Shown one piece after another: positions 18,017-26,915 of a stretch of DNA of 64,000 bases. The position numbers were made by a program, and so were the translations under genes. The stretch is from Nitrobacter vulgaris. Its GTDB lineage: Bacteria; Pseudomonadota; Alphaproteobacteria; Rhizobiales; Xanthobacteraceae. The stretch is taken from contig NZ_MWPQ01000025.1 of the NCBI RefSeq assembly GCF_002028545.1, positions 83,910 to 147,909 on the forward strand, in the 5' to 3' direction. The notes beneath the pieces were generated by a model that saw nothing but the letters and a program-made list of their open reading frames with translations, did no database searches and was not told where the DNA came from. Position 1 is the stretch's first letter, and the number at the start of each line of letters is the position of its first letter.

Positions 18017-20550
18017 ACATCGAGGTCGATCTTACAAATTGCGATCGCGAGCCGATCCATATTCCTGGCAGCGTCCAGCCATTCGGCTTTTTGCTCGCGC
18101 TGCTGCCCGATTTCACCATCAGCATAGCTTCCGAAAGCGTGAAGCAGCACCTCGGTATTGCCGCCGGTGAATTATTGCAGTGTCCCCTCGGCGACATCCT
18201 GCTGGAGTCGGCGGTGAAGTCGATCCGCGAGCGGATTGATTTTCTCTCGGGCCCGGACACTGTCGAGCGTATGTTCGGCATTCCACTCATGCCGGATGGG
18301 CCGCCATTCGATCTGGCGGTTCATTTCTCTGGCGTCTACTTCGTGATCGAGGCAGAGCCGAGCATCGTTGAACCGGGCGTCAATTCCGGCGAGCTCGTTC
18401 GCCTGATGCTGGCGCGTATCCGCAAGAGGCGCACCACCACAGAGCTTGCACAGGAGGCGGCGCGGCAGCTTCGGGTTCTGACCGGCTTCGATCGCGTCAT
18501 GGTTTACCGCTTCCATTTCGACGGCTCCGGCGAGGTAATCGCCGAAGCCGCGACCTCCGGCCTGGAGTCCTTCCTCGGCCTGCACTACCCGGCTTCGGAC
18601 ATTCCGAAGCAGGCGCGGCTGCTTTATCAGCGCAACTGGCTGCGGATCATCGCCGACATCAATGAAAAGCCCGCGCCGTTGCAATCGCTGCCGATGCATA
18701 CCAATCCGCTCGACCTGTCGATGAGCGTCCTGCGTTCGGTCTCTCCGATCCACATCGAATATTTGCGCAACATGGGCGTCGGCGCCTCGATGTCGGTCTC
18801 GATCCTACGCGAGGGCAAGCTGTGGGGGCTGTTCGCATGCCACCACTATTCGCCGAGGCACATTTCCTTCGAGCGGCGGACCGCTTCCGAATTATTCGGT
18901 CAGATGTTTTCGTGGATACTTGAGGGACAAATCCGCGAAGAGGACGTCGCCTACGAGAGCAAGGCACAGCAAATCCAGGAGTGGTTGATGGAGGCGGCGG
19001 CGACGCACGCCCATAGCAAGCGCGCGGTGCTGGATTTCATGCCCGAGTATCGCAAGATGATCGCATGCGACGGGATCGCCGTGTGGTCGGAGGGAGAGAT
19101 CACGCTCGATGGTGAGACACCGCGGGAGAACGAGGTCAAGGATCTCGTAGCATTTATCAATCGCACCTCGCCGGGACGGATATTCGCCACCGCCGAGATA
19201 GGCAAAGTTTACGCCGCCGGCGAGTCGTTTCGCGACCGGGCCGCGGGCTTTCTCGCCATTCCGCTGTCGCGGACCCCGCGCGACTGCCTGCTCTTCTTCC
19301 GCCGGGAAATCCAGCAGTCGGTGAATTGGGCGGGCGATCCCAACAAATCTTATCAGGAGGGACCGCACGGGCCCCGGCTAACACCGCGCAAAAGTTTCGA
19401 GCTCTGGCAAGAAGTCGTGCGCGGCCAGTCCAAACCCTGGACGTCAGCCGATCTTCATATCGCGGAAAGCCTTCGGGGCACGCTGCTCGAGGTGATCCTG
19501 CAACTTGCCGATCTCGCAGCGCGGGAGCGCCGTAACGCGCAGGAGCGGCAGGAATTGATGATTGCAGAACTCAATCATCGCGTCCGCAACATTCTGAGCC
19601 TGGTGCGCGGGCTGGTTGCCCAGAGCAAGACCACGGCCGTCAGCATCGAGGAATTTGCCGGCGTGCTCGGCGGCCGCATCCAGGCGCTGGCGCGCGCTCA
19701 CGACCAGATCACCAATCTCAACTGGGCGCCGGTCGCATTGCGGTCGCTGGTGGAGTCGGAAGCGGGCGCTTATCTCGGAGCGCGCGCCGACCGCATCGAG
19801 ATGAAGGGGCCTGAGGTCGCTCTGGATCCCAAGGCGTTTGCGGCGCTGGCGCTGGTCGTCCACGAGATGATGACCAACTCGGCCAAGTATGGCGCGCTGG
19901 CTGACTCGGTCGGCCGGGTCGAAATCATCTGGAATATTGATGATCAGTCGGGTCTTGTGATCAATTGGAAGGAAAGCGGCGGCCCGCCGGTCCAGCCTCC
20001 ATCGCGCCGCGGCTTCGGTACCACCATCATCGAGCGCTCGATTCCCTTCGACCTCAAAGGCGACGCAGAGATCCATTTTGACTTGTTCGGCGTTCAGGCT
20101 CGCTTTGTCATCCCGCCCAACTTTATCGAGTGGGTGCCGTCTCTGGCGAACGCGTCGGAGCGGATTGAAGCAAAAAAGCAGGAGGCGCCCCGCATCTCCG
20201 ACACGGCTTTGATCGTGGAGGACAATCTCATCATCGCAATGAGCGGCGAGGTGATCCTTCTTGAACTCGGCGCTCGCCACGTGAATACGGCGGCCTCAGT
20301 CGCTCAGGCGTTGAACTCAATTGAACGCACCAAACCGAGCTTCGCGTTGCTTGATCTCAATCTCGGCAACGAGAATAGTATTCCGGTTGGCATGAAGCTG
20401 CAGGAATTGAATGTGCCATTCATCTTCGCCACCGGTTACGGCGAGCGCGCGCCAATACCGGCTGAACTCGGCAGCGTGCCGGTGATCCAGAAGCCCTACA
20501 CACGAGAGGTGGTCGAAGCCGCGCTTGCAAACATGGCGTGCGCAGGCTGA
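18013..20550 (+). CDS. Bacteriophytochrome: PAS-GAF-PHY-HWE histidine kinase-receiver
   Basis: An 845-residue red/far-red photoreceptor. Cys10 (LTNCDREPIHIPGSVQPFG) is the biliverdin attachment site in the PAS domain. The GAF domain carries PASDIP at residues 193-198, including the chromophore-contacting D196; PHY follows to about residue 500. The kinase is of the HWE family: ELNHRVRN with phospho-acceptor H522, then VVHEMMTNSAKYG and INWKESGGP (W-x-E). A receiver follows from about residue 730 with EDN and acceptor D781 in LLDLNLG. The same domain order occurs in Agrobacterium Agp2. It is translationally coupled to heme oxygenase. The output target is not visible; the next gene is convergent with no gap. 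Whether it is a bathy or canonical type cannot be read from this. Confidence 0.94.
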   Translation: MNIEVDLTNCDREPIHIPGSVQPFGFLLALLPDFTISIASESVKQHLGIAAGELLQCPLGDILLESAVKSIRERIDFLSGPDTVERMFGIPLMPDGPPFDLAVHFSGVYFVIEAEPSIVEPGVNSGELVRLMLARIRKRRTTTELAQEAARQLRVLTGFDRVMVYRFHFDGSGEVIAEAATSGLESFLGLHYPASDIPKQARLLYQRNWLRIIADINEKPAPLQSLPMHTNPLDLSMSVLRSVSPIHIEYLRNMGVGASMSVSILREGKLWGLFACHHYSPRHISFERRTASELFGQMFSWILEGQIREEDVAYESKAQQIQEWLMEAAATHAHSKRAVLDFMPEYRKMIACDGIAVWSEGEITLDGETPRENEVKDLVAFINRTSPGRIFATAEIGKVYAAGESFRDRAAGFLAIPLSRTPRDCLLFFRREIQQSVNWAGDPNKSYQEGPHGPRLTPRKSFELWQEVVRGQSKPWTSADLHIAESLRGTLLEVILQLADLAARERRNAQERQELMIAELNHRVRNILSLVRGLVAQSKTTAVSIEEFAGVLGGRIQALARAHDQITNLNWAPVALRSLVESEAGAYLGARADRIEMKGPEVALDPKAFAALALVVHEMMTNSAKYGALADSVGRVEIIWNIDDQSGLVINWKESGGPPVQPPSRRGFGTTIIERSIPFDLKGDAEIHFDLFGVQARFVIPPNFIEWVPSLANASERIEAKKQEAPRISDTALIVEDNLIIAMSGEVILLELGARHVNTAASVAQALNSIERTKPSFALLDLNLGNENSIPVGMKLQELNVPFIFATGYGERAPIPAELGSVPVIQKPYTREVVEAALANMACAG

Positions 20551-22614
20551 CTATTGCTGCATCGGTGCGGGTGGGGTTGCCGCTGGTGGGGTGAGTGCCG
20601 GCGACGTCGGCAACGCCAATGGCGGCAGCGGTTCGCCTGTCACGTTGCTCCCGTCGGCGGCGTTGAGATGCAGTTGCGCCTCGGCCGCCGGCAGCGCGGC
20701 GTCCGCCATCGCGGCATGACCCTCGGCGGTCGGATGGATCGCGCCGCCATACACTGCGGAGAGCAGTCCCCATGTCGCGTCATGGATGTCGGACGGCTGC
20801 ATTGATGAGGACTGCGCCTGCGGGTAGGTCATCGCGGTGAAGTAGCTGTCGTTGGCGTCGCGGATCCAGCGCGCGCGGGGCAGATAGGCGCGGAACGCGC
20901 TTGCCTCACGGCCGCAGGCGAGAGGCTGCTGCGGCGCCTCCACGATGTTGCTGACGAAGCTGTTGCCTTGGGGCGAGAAACATTCGCGGTCGAATTCGGG
21001 ATCGCTGCCGGCGCGCGCGCAAAACCCGTGATCGGCGAAAGCCGCCTGATGCGCCTCGACGAAGGTCATGCGGTCGCCGGCGGGATCGCGGCAGATCACG
21101 CCGGACTGGCACAAGGCGAGGGCTTTCAGCCGCGGCAGGAATTCATTTTGAACGTAGCCGGTGACCGCGGCGAGCCGCCCGGGATCGGCATTGAATGACG
21201 GGTGCACGTCGAAGCCCGCTTTGCCGCCGGTGCAGGGCGCGCCGCCGTTCGTCAGCGCCGGGTTGGCATAGGAGACGAACACCGCCCGCGACAGGTCGTT
21301 ATCCAACAGTGGCTTCAATGCTGCGCGCAGCTGGACGAAGGATTGCGGCAGGTCGCGCACAAGGCTCGATCGTGAATCGTCGACCGATCCGATCAGGCCG
21401 CCGCGCCTGAACAGCGCGCGTTCGGTTGCCGCATCCACGATGACGTCGGACACGAGGCCGGAGAAATTGATGTCGTTGGCGCCAATGGTCATCAGCACGA
21501 GATCGAGCCTGCGGTCGGGCTGGCGGTGCCTCGCAGCCGCGAGCGCTTCGCGTAGTTGGGCGATCTGGCCGTTGACGGTGCCCTGGCACTTGGCCGACGA
21601 CTTCGAGGTCAGGCATTCGCGCGCACGCTGCGAACCCAGCATCCCGTCGGGAATGCTGGCGCCGGTGCAGGCCAGCGGCAGATAGGTCACCGCGACGTGC
21701 GTATAGCGCACCGCGAGTGCGAGTGCGGTGCGGGCCTGGTAGCTGTAAAGCGAGCGATGGCAGGCCGCGTTCATCCACAGCGCGCCGTATTGTTGCCAGG
21801 TCTGTAGCGAGCCGGAGGTGCCGCAGGCTCGGCCGCCCTTGTAGCCGGCGCGGCTCGGCCGGTAAAATTCGTCCGCCGCGCCGCCGAGATAGGAGCGGAA
21901 GCAAAAGCCTTCGTCCGACAGCGCAACAGGGCGATCCGGGTTGCCTTCACCGGAAGCGATGGAGTCGCCGAGGCCGGCGACGAGGATGTCGCGCACCTTG
22001 ATCTGCGTCATCAGGCGCTGCGGTGCGTCGCTGCCGCTCGTGACATCGACGGTGGCGTTGGTGGCGCGGCCATAGCGGGCGCGGAAGTCGATCGGCTCGG
22101 CGCAGTCCTGCGTCGTGGCGCGGGGGCCGTCGCCATCATCGAAAGACCAGGCGCAGACGGCGCCGACCGGGACCGCGCCGGTCAGGCGCACGGTGACCGG
22201 ATGCTCCGTCGGCGTCAGATAGCTTTCCTTGATCTTGTCGCGCGTGCAGGGCTCGCTGATGTGCCCCCCGAGATCGATGCAAAGACGGTTCACGGCGTTG
22301 CGAGCCCAGCCGCGACCGTCGCTTTGCAGTTCCAGCGCCTGCTCAGCAGCGAGAATGCTCTGGTTGCCGGCAGCGGCGACATGGATCTGGAAATCCCGCT
22401 CCTCCCGGAACAGCCGGAAGCGACTACGGACCTCCCAGGAAATCTGCATTCCGCCGGCAGCCTGATCCTGGATTGGAGCAGCGGGGTCGGCCGGGGCGAT
22501 GCCAGTGGAAAGCGGCTGCGCGGCGATTTGCTGCGCGGCAAGGCTGCTAAGAGCAAGGCTGCCAAGAAATGTGAGGGCAATACCGACCAGGAACGAGGCG
22601 TGGGCGCGAAGCAT
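20551..22614 (-). CDS. Secreted SGNH/GDSL-family hydrolase
   Basis: A 687-residue exported protein with an N-terminal signal/anchor sequence (SFLVGIALTFLGSLALSSLA). About 200 residues of beta-rich, Cys-containing sequence precede the hydrolase core. Catalytic blocks are GLGDSIASGEG (nucleophile Ser near 218), IGANDINFSG (block III, near 376-380) and HPTAEGHAAM (Asp/His block, near 627). It probably acts as an esterase or lipase in the periplasm or outside. The C-terminus is Pro/Ala-rich. It is convergent with the bacteriophytochrome, with adjacent stops. Length is well above simple GDSL lipases. Confidence 0.83.
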   Translation of the reverse strand: MLRAHASFLVGIALTFLGSLALSSLAAQQIAAQPLSTGIAPADPAAPIQDQAAGGMQISWEVRSRFRLFREERDFQIHVAAAGNQSILAAEQALELQSDGRGWARNAVNRLCIDLGGHISEPCTRDKIKESYLTPTEHPVTVRLTGAVPVGAVCAWSFDDGDGPRATTQDCAEPIDFRARYGRATNATVDVTSGSDAPQRLMTQIKVRDILVAGLGDSIASGEGNPDRPVALSDEGFCFRSYLGGAADEFYRPSRAGYKGGRACGTSGSLQTWQQYGALWMNAACHRSLYSYQARTALALAVRYTHVAVTYLPLACTGASIPDGMLGSQRARECLTSKSSAKCQGTVNGQIAQLREALAAARHRQPDRRLDLVLMTIGANDINFSGLVSDVIVDAATERALFRRGGLIGSVDDSRSSLVRDLPQSFVQLRAALKPLLDNDLSRAVFVSYANPALTNGGAPCTGGKAGFDVHPSFNADPGRLAAVTGYVQNEFLPRLKALALCQSGVICRDPAGDRMTFVEAHQAAFADHGFCARAGSDPEFDRECFSPQGNSFVSNIVEAPQQPLACGREASAFRAYLPRARWIRDANDSYFTAMTYPQAQSSSMQPSDIHDATWGLLSAVYGGAIHPTAEGHAAMADAALPAAEAQLHLNAADGSNVTGEPLPPLALPTSPALTPPAATPPAPMQQ

Positions 22615-22671
22615 GAATGGTTTTGACGTGACAGTTTTGGCGGAAATAAGAGCGGAGAGGAAGTCGCCGGC

Positions 22672-23799
22672 TCAGTCCTGCACGACCGGCGACTTGGCCG
22701 CCCGTGGCGATGCCGCCTCATCCGGCGGGCCATCACTGTTGCCCTTACCGTGGTCGTCGTTAGCGCCGTTGTCACCGACAACGTCGCTGTTGCCGTTGCC
22801 GTTGATCCTGCGGCGGTGCTGCCAAGGCTGCACCACGTTGAGCCAGAGTTCGCGGGTGCCCATGATGGTGATGGCAATGGCGAACGGGATCATGAAATAA
22901 AGAATCCGGAATACCAGCAGCGTCGCCAGCAACTGCTCCTTGCCGAACTGCGGCAGCGCCACCAACATTGCCGCGTCGAACACGCCGAGGCTTCCCGGCG
23001 CATGACTGGCGAAGCCGAGCAGGGTGGCCAGAATGAAAACGACCGCCACCGACACGAAATCAATGTCCGGATGCGTGGGCATCAACAGATACATTGCCAA
23101 TGCACAAAATCCGAGATCGACGACTCCGATCAGGATCTGCACGAAGGTCAGCGGCGCGGACGGCAGCACGACCTTCCAGCCGTTCTGCCCGAGTTCGCGG
23201 CGGTTGCGACCGGTGATGATCCAGGCGAGATAGATTGCGATGCCGCCGAGGCAGCCGAATGCGATCAGGCGGTTGACTGACGGCGGCAGCAGGTCCATCG
23301 CGCTCGCCGCCCAGGGATGCCAGGCCATGCCGATGCCGAGCACGAACAGGTTGCCGAGCCAGAACGTCAGCCCGGAGATAAAACAGATCTTTGCGACGTC
23401 GATGGCGTTCAGCCCATAGTCCGAATAGATCCGAAACCGGATCGCGCCGCCGGTAAACACCGTCGCGCCGACGTTGTGGCCGATGGTGTAGCTCGTGAAG
23501 GCTGCGAGCGCCGCGACGCGATAGGGGATGTGATCCTTGCCGATCGTCCGCACCGCGAAGAAATCATAAAAGGTCAGGGTGCAGAACGCCCCGACGACGC
23601 AAAGCGCGGCCAAGGCGATCTCGGAGGGCGACTTTTCCGTCAGCGCGACCAGGATAACACCGGAGTCGACGCCCTTAAGGGTGTGGATAAGAGTCGTGAT
23701 CGCGAAAGCGATGATGACGAAGCTCGCAACGACACCAAGCCGTTTCCAGCCGATCCATTCCTTGAAGCCGCGCTGCAGCGCGGTCAGCAGCCGTTGCAT
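22672..23799 (-). CDS. Lysylphosphatidylglycerol-synthase transmembrane-like (UPF0104) protein
   Basis: A 375-residue polytopic inner-membrane protein with about eight hydrophobic segments. Family marks are YTIGHNVGATVFTGGAIRFR, FWLGNLF, and the late GFASHAPGSLGVFDAAM. The fold is the flippase-like part of MprF, without the aminoacyl-transferase domain, so a lipid-transfer role is possible but unproven. The C-terminal ~40 residues are Asn/Asp/Gly-rich and charged, probably cytoplasmic. It sits 57 bases upstream of the SGNH hydrolase gene on the same strand and may be co-transcribed with it. Confidence 0.85.
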   Translation of the reverse strand: MQRLLTALQRGFKEWIGWKRLGVVASFVIIAFAITTLIHTLKGVDSGVILVALTEKSPSEIALAALCVVGAFCTLTFYDFFAVRTIGKDHIPYRVAALAAFTSYTIGHNVGATVFTGGAIRFRIYSDYGLNAIDVAKICFISGLTFWLGNLFVLGIGMAWHPWAASAMDLLPPSVNRLIAFGCLGGIAIYLAWIITGRNRRELGQNGWKVVLPSAPLTFVQILIGVVDLGFCALAMYLLMPTHPDIDFVSVAVVFILATLLGFASHAPGSLGVFDAAMLVALPQFGKEQLLATLLVFRILYFMIPFAIAITIMGTRELWLNVVQPWQHRRRINGNGNSDVVGDNGANDDHGKGNSDGPPDEAASPRAAKSPVVQD

Positions 23800-24487
23800 T
23801 CGTCCTCCCGCTAGCGCCCCGATTCCGAAGGTCTTATGGCCTTGTGGAAACGTCCAATGCGAATTTCGAAATCAAGGGACACTAGTAATCTCACTATTCC
23901 GGTGTGGCTTGATTTCAGAAGACGCCGCTCGACGGCCTCGTCGGGACCATGACGCCAAATTCTGACCACCACACCAGGTCACGATACGTTTCGAGCCGAT
24001 TGCGGAGAGGAAGGCAAGCGGCTGTTCCGTCTCTCATACGCGAAAAACTCATAAGACAAAACGGGGCGTTTGACGGTCGCTATCAGGCCTGAACGCGGCG
24101 GCGCCTTCACCGGTTGAAAAAAGTCAGGACACATCCCCGCTGCGCGCGTCCGCAGCGGCGAAAGTGAGTTGACGATGCATATAGGCATAAGACGCCCCGT
24201 GTTCCATCGCCGGTTAGGAAGTTCTTGCAGACGACATCATCAAAGCCCCGACAGCTCCTTATGCGTCGGATGTATGACATCGCTTATTACGCGAGGGAAA
24301 CAATTTGTGAAGCTGGTGCTGAACTTGTGCATGGCCGCTTCGCAGTGCACTGGCGAGCCGGTGCGAATCGAATCCGGATCGATCACCCCTTCCTGCTCAG
24401 GACAGCCAGGACGGAATGCCAGCACACGATGAGCTTGTGCCGGGACTTAGCGACTCGGAAGTGCCATGCAAATAGACGTTTTGAGAG
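23800..24487. other. 688-base region without a convincing gene
   Basis: Several short open frames exist (for example 24225-24512 plus and 23979-24188 minus), but none has a good ribosome site, a recognisable domain or the codon bias of its neighbours. No tRNA, terminator or repeat is evident. It may hold the promoter for the UPF0104 gene and decayed sequence. Confidence 0.5.
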
Positions 24488-24922
24488 TCAGGTCTTGCGC
24501 AGCGTGAAGTAAGCGCCGCAGAAGGCCATCGCCGCGCCAAGGCCGAGCACGGCAAGGCCAGTTATGAAACTTGAGACGGTCGGCGCGGTGCTGGGCGCCG
24601 AGGCGGCCTGTCCCGCGCCCGCCAGAAACAGTACGGCGACTACGATCAGGAACTGCCGGAGCCGCTGCTGAATGCGGTTGGACGCTGCGCTATGCATCAG
24701 CGTCGCGACAAAATAGCTGCCGGAGAAGCTGGCCGTTGCGACCAGCCACCATGCGATCGCGGCACCCGCAGGCATGAACTCCTTGGCATCGGAACGCCAG
24801 AGCCCACCGAGGTCGAGACCAATCTGAGCGCCCAGCATGTGCACGGCGAGAGCGAGCAATATGCCGGACACCATTGCCCCGCCGACGATCAAGTGGCGCG
24901 GAAAATAAGCGGTTTCAGCCAT
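24488..24922 (-). CDS. Small conserved membrane protein, unknown function
   Basis: A 144-residue protein with about four hydrophobic helices (for example IVGGAMVSGILLALAVHML and FLIVVAVLFLAGAGQAA, ending ITGLAVLGLGAAMAFCGAYF). I recognise no family. It starts with an ATG at 24922 and is followed upstream by a palindromic repeat of family A. Codon use looks normal for the window. Confidence 0.65.
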   Translation of the reverse strand: MAETAYFPRHLIVGGAMVSGILLALAVHMLGAQIGLDLGGLWRSDAKEFMPAGAAIAWWLVATASFSGSYFVATLMHSAASNRIQQRLRQFLIVVAVLFLAGAGQAASAPSTAPTVSSFITGLAVLGLGAAMAFCGAYFTLRKT

Positions 24923-24936
24923 GAGGGTTTTCTATA

Positions 24937-24984
24937 GCGTTTTCGAGCGAAGTGAAATCCGGTTCGCGTGAAGAAAACGCCTCA
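24937..24984. repeat. Short palindromic repeat, family A
   Basis: About 48 bases starting GCGTTTTCGAGCGAAG and ending GAAAACGCCTCA; the ends are complementary (GCGTTTTC / GAAAACGC). Other copies lie at 36522, 39093 and 41233, with degenerate ones at 34824 and 46960. All are intergenic. Confidence 0.85.
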
Positions 24985-25023
24985 AATCAAAAAGCTTAAG
25001 TCTTTCGCTGTTTCCGTGAAGCG

Positions 25024-25680
25024 GTGAAAGACTCTAGGATAAAAACTGCACGTCGAGCAAGAGAACGCACCGCTGTGCGAAGGGTACTGATTGTGTCGCC
25101 GCCACCAGAGATACCGCCGCCTGGCGTTGGATACGCTTATAGAGCCTCGCTGATCGGCTCAGCGCATCGGTTCGCGCTGGAGGATGACGGGATATCGTGG
25201 CGCGTTGGCCGCCGGACGGGAAGATGGCGCTATGCGGACGTCGCTGCCTTGCGCATGTCCTACCGGCCGATGTCGATGCAGTCGCACCGATTCCGCACCG
25301 AGATCAGCCATCGGAACGGCGGATGCATCATCGTGATGTCCACCACCTGGCGGACTTTGGCGCTGATGGATGCGCAGGACAAGGACTACAGCACGTTCAT
25401 CGTCGAACTGCACCGACGGCTTGCAGCGCATGGCGCGCGCACCATGCTCGTTGGCGGCCTGAACCCGGTGCTTTATTTTGCGGGCGCGGGCGTGTTGACG
25501 CTGCTGTCCGTAGCGATGGCAGCCCTGCTGGTGCGGGCGATGGTCACAGGCGAATGGGCCGGCGCCCTGTTCATCGTCGGTCTGTCTGCGCTTTTTGGCT
25601 GGCAGATCGGCCGTTTCATGCACCGCAACAGACCGCGTGCCTACACATTCAATGCGTTGCCGCGGGAGTTGCTGCCGTAA
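25024..25680 (+). CDS. Conserved hypothetical membrane protein
   Basis: Up to 218 residues. A soluble N-terminal part of about 140 residues, with a beta-rich look (RFALEDDGISWRVGRRTGRW), precedes two membrane helices (LYFAGAGVLTLLSVAMAALL and ALFIVGLSALFGWQIGRF), ending in a basic tail. No named family is recognised. The GTG at 25024 begins the open frame; a GTG at 25093 is an alternative and would remove a basic 23-residue leader, so the true start is uncertain. It is divergent from the small membrane protein upstream. Confidence 0.65.
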   Translation: MKDSRIKTARRARERTAVRRVLIVSPPPEIPPPGVGYAYRASLIGSAHRFALEDDGISWRVGRRTGRWRYADVAALRMSYRPMSMQSHRFRTEISHRNGGCIIVMSTTWRTLALMDAQDKDYSTFIVELHRRLAAHGARTMLVGGLNPVLYFAGAGVLTLLSVAMAALLVRAMVTGEWAGALFIVGLSALFGWQIGRFMHRNRPRAYTFNALPRELLP

Positions 25681-25707
25681 ACTGACGCTGCTCCTCGCTC
25701 TCGACGC

Positions 25708-26136
25708 TCAATGTCGCACGACCAACACCGAGCAACTGGCATAACGCACCACATAGCCGGCATTGGAGCCAAGAAAGTAGGTCTTCATCGCCGGCCGATG
25801 CGAAGCCATCACGATCAGGTCGGCGTCGACGGCCTGGGATTCCTCAAGAATCTCATGATAGACGCTGTTGCCCTGCCGCACCACGCTGGAAATGCGCGAC
25901 GGTTCGATGCCCACCTCGCGTGCGACGATTGCCAGCGCCTCCTGGGACGACTGACGCTGCAGCATGTCGAAATCCGCCGGCACGTATTCGGTGAGCATCA
26001 CCGGCGTCATGTGCAGCACGTTCAGTAGCCTGATGGTTCCGTTCGAGGTTTGCGACAACAACACCGCGGTTGCAACCGCGGGCTTGGCGAGATCGGTGTT
26101 GGTAAGATCGATCGGCACGAGAATGGATTTGAACAT
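25708..26136 (-). CDS. Universal stress protein (UspA family)
   Basis: A 142-residue cytoplasmic UspA-fold protein. It begins MFKSILVPIDL, has a central variable helix and ends with the ATP-binding signature VMASHRP...LGSNAGYVVRYASCSVLVV. It binds nucleotide and usually modulates stress survival. The frame stays open to 26238, but ATG 26136 has a perfect GGAGG seven bases upstream and begins at the conserved first strand. Confidence 0.93.
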   Translation of the reverse strand: MFKSILVPIDLTNTDLAKPAVATAVLLSQTSNGTIRLLNVLHMTPVMLTEYVPADFDMLQRQSSQEALAIVAREVGIEPSRISSVVRQGNSVYHEILEESQAVDADLIVMASHRPAMKTYFLGSNAGYVVRYASCSVLVVRH

Positions 26137-26273
26137 CGGGTGTCCTCCATCATGCCCAGTCCCCGCGTCGAATCCTGTCTTCCTAAGGGGCTGACTCAAG
26201 GGCAGCTTGCCATGCTGCGTGCCATACAAGCATATCATGAAAGCGATGCGGAGTCGGATGAAAGGCCGAACTG

Positions 26274-26807
26274 TCAGGCTTCCTTCAGCAGTTTCGGGCT
26301 GACGTACCGGACGAGTTGTCCGCCACCGAATGTGATGCTGTCCCAGCGATCGACGGCGAAGTCGATGACGGCAAGACCCGACGTCGGCAGGTTGTCGGCC
26401 AGCGCCGCACGTCCGGCTGCGTCACCGCCGCCGATCAGACGAAGCGCGAGGTCGTGCATGCCGGGATTGTGCCCGACGATCATGAGGCGCTCAGGATCCG
26501 GGCCGGCGGAACGAATAATTGTCAGGAGTTGCGCCGGCTCGGCGCCGTATAGCTCCGGCAGGTGCTCGACAAGTCCCGGAGCCATTTGATCCGAAAACTT
26601 TTGCCGAACGATGTCCCAGGTCTCGCGTGCCCGCACAGCGGTCGAGATCAACGCGAGATCCGGCAGCAGTGATCGCTCTGTGAGAAGCCACGCGCCGATT
26701 TCGGCGGCGTCGTTGCGGCCGCGCGCGGCAAGCGGGCGGTCCCGATCGCTTCCACTGGGCGAGTCGCGTTCGGTTTTCGCGTGTCGAAGCAGCAAAAGGC
26801 GGCGCAT
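26274..26807 (-). CDS. SixA-type histidine phosphatase
   Basis: A 177-residue histidine-phosphatase-superfamily protein. RHAKTE near the N-terminus carries the catalytic His (LLLRHAKT), and VGHNPGMHDLA carries the second His. SixA proteins remove phosphate from phosphohistidine on Hpt domains or PTS proteins. Length is close to SixA (about 160). The substrate here is unknown; a lone Hpt protein is encoded about 11 kb upstream, but a link is only speculation. Confidence 0.88.
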   Translation of the reverse strand: MRRLLLLRHAKTERDSPSGSDRDRPLAARGRNDAAEIGAWLLTERSLLPDLALISTAVRARETWDIVRQKFSDQMAPGLVEHLPELYGAEPAQLLTIIRSAGPDPERLMIVGHNPGMHDLALRLIGGGDAAGRAALADNLPTSGLAVIDFAVDRWDSITFGGGQLVRYVSPKLLKEA

Positions 26808-26915
26808 GACGCTGGCTCGATTCGAGGTTAAGCATGACCCGGAACGCGGGGTAGGGCCGGCTTAGTCTACAACCTTGCACGGGACAAGGTCACAGGGGTA
26901 GTGGTAGGAAACGTC

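Noticed and set aside
24345..24410. tRNA-like stretch (GGTGCGAATCGAATCC)
   Set aside because: No cloverleaf can be drawn; the acceptor and anticodon arms do not pair.
24225..24512. 95-residue frame in the 23.8-24.5 kb gap
   Set aside because: No ribosome site, no domain and Arg/Cys-rich composition unlike the neighbouring genes.
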